Assembly (NCBI GenBank): GCA_902795715.1
Contig: CADBME010000402.1
Span: forward strand, 1 to 6,073
Length of the DNA stretch: 6,073 bases
Direction of reading: 5' to 3'
Source of the DNA: an uncultured Lachnospiraceae bacterium
GTDB taxonomy: Bacteria > Bacillota_A > Clostridia > Lachnospirales > Lachnospiraceae
This document shows, one piece after another, positions 5,356 to 6,073 of this stretch. Under the pieces are notes generated by a model, which was not told where the DNA came from, searched no databases, and saw nothing but the letters and a program-made list of their open reading frames with translations. Each line of letters opens with the position of its first letter. Position 1 is the stretch's first letter. The position numbers were made by a program, and so were the translations under genes.

Positions 5356-6073
5356 ATGGAAACCAGAGATAATCTGGTGCTGGAGGTCCAGCATGTATAC
5401 GGAGGATACCAGGAAAGCGGATTATTACCCCGTCAACATAAATATCACAGAGTCATCCACGATGTAGATTTCACCATAAAACATGGGGAAATCCTGGGTC
5501 TTGTAGGCGAAAGCGGCACGGGTAAAACCACCCTTACCAGAATGATCCTGGGTCTCCTGGACTTGGAAAAAGGGAAGATTATTCATCACACCAAACGCCC
5601 ACAGATTGTTTTCCAGGATTCCTACAGCTCCTTAAACCCTGCCTACACAGCAGAGTGGACCGTGGAAGAACCTCTTAGGATATTTGGCAAATACGATAAA
5701 GAAGAGCGGAAAAAGCGGGTGCACGATATGCTGTCCCGGGTAGAATTACCAAAAGATCTGTGGACAGCAAAACCCGATGAACTCTCCGGAGGGCAAAGGC
5801 AGCGAGTCTGTATCGCCCAGGCCCTCATACAGAGACCCCGCTTTCTCATCCTTGACGAACCGGTCAGCGCCCTGGATGTCACCATCCAGGCCCAGATTCT
5901 CAAACTCCTGTCCCAGCTTCGGGATGACCTGGATCTGAGTTATCTGTTCATTTCCCACGACCTGAATGTGGTCTATCAGCTCTGTGACCGCGTTCTGGTC
6001 ATGAAGCAGGGCTGGATCGTAGAACAAGGCAGTGTTATCGACGTCTATGACCACCCCAAAGAGGAATATACAA
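5356..6073 (+). CDS. ABC transporter ATP-binding protein, DppF/NikE-like, 3' end missing
   Basis: The second ATPase subunit, expected to pair with the ATPase encoded upstream; 239 codons are visible and the frame runs off the right edge at ...HPKEEYT. Motifs seen: Walker A GESGTGKT (51-58), Q-loop Gln87 in IVFQDS followed by SLNP, signature LSGGQRQR (143-150), Walker B LILDEP with catalytic Glu168, D-loop SALD, and switch His201 in [16 protein letters not shown] and LSGGQRQR are typical of the DppF/OppF/NikE side of these heterodimers. The missing part is the end of the C-terminal region, so it cannot be said whether this is a short NikE-like form (about 268 residues in E. coli) or a longer DppF-like one. 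A short insertion, [11 protein letters not shown] (22-32), lies before the first conserved strand. It is separated from its partner by an AT-rich gap, unlike the other genes of the operon. Confidence 0.94.
   Translation, partial: METRDNLVLEVQHVYGGYQESGLLPRQHKYHRVIHDVDFTIKHGEILGLVGESGTGKTTLTRMILGLLDLEKGKIIHHTKRPQIVFQDSYSSLNPAYTAEWTVEEPLRIFGKYDKEERKKRVHDMLSRVELPKDLWTAKPDELSGGQRQRVCIAQALIQRPRFLILDEPVSALDVTIQAQILKLLSQLRDDLDLSYLFISHDLNVVYQLCDRVLVMKQGWIVEQGSVIDVYDHPKEEYT

Noticed and set aside
1..6073. Search for a novel defence, mobile or RNA-based system
   Set aside because: All coding space belongs to recognised families, and no long repeats, arrays, integrase or transposase features or structured RNA candidates were seen.

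Overview
The window looks like a stretch of a Firmicutes (Clostridia) chromosome, most likely a Lachnospiraceae-type anaerobe. This is inferred from the serine acetyltransferase subtype, the strong AGGAGG-like ribosome binding sites, a GTG start, the lipoprotein signal and the roughly balanced base composition. All genes lie on the + strand. The species cannot be named from the sequence alone.

Layout: (1) 1-586 is the 3' part of a serine O-acetyltransferase gene, cut by the left edge. (2) 587-699 is a spacer with at most a weak promoter. (3) 700-993 encodes a 97-residue cysteine-free ArsR-family winged-helix regulator with a GTG start. (4) 994-1134 is a spacer ending in a very AT-rich imperfect palindrome that overlaps a possible promoter and touches the ribosome binding site of the next gene. 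(5) 1135-6073 is a five-gene ABC importer operon of the peptide/nickel (Opp/Dpp/Nik) class: substrate-binding lipoprotein, two permeases, and two ATPases, the second cut by the right edge. The first four transporter genes are joined by two ATGA stop/start overlaps and a one-base gap. The two ATPase genes are instead separated by 109 AT-rich bases holding a hairpin followed by a T run and an 8-bp tandem repeat.

How the genes work together: the lipoprotein captures a solute outside the cell and delivers it to the permease heterodimer, and the two ATPases power import. The upstream ArsR-type protein is the natural candidate regulator, by position only. The transported substrate cannot be read from the sequence. 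The substrate-binding protein lacks the Asp-rich pocket segment of classic dipeptide-binding proteins, and the first ATPase is short like NikD. A metal complex, an unusual peptide or another small solute are all possible. The serine acetyltransferase (cysteine synthesis) is probably a separate transcription unit.

I found no CRISPR array, tRNA or rRNA gene, insertion sequence or defence system. The window is mostly an ordinary import operon, and the points worth a second look are the regulator, its possible operator, the SBP pocket and the gap between the ATPases.
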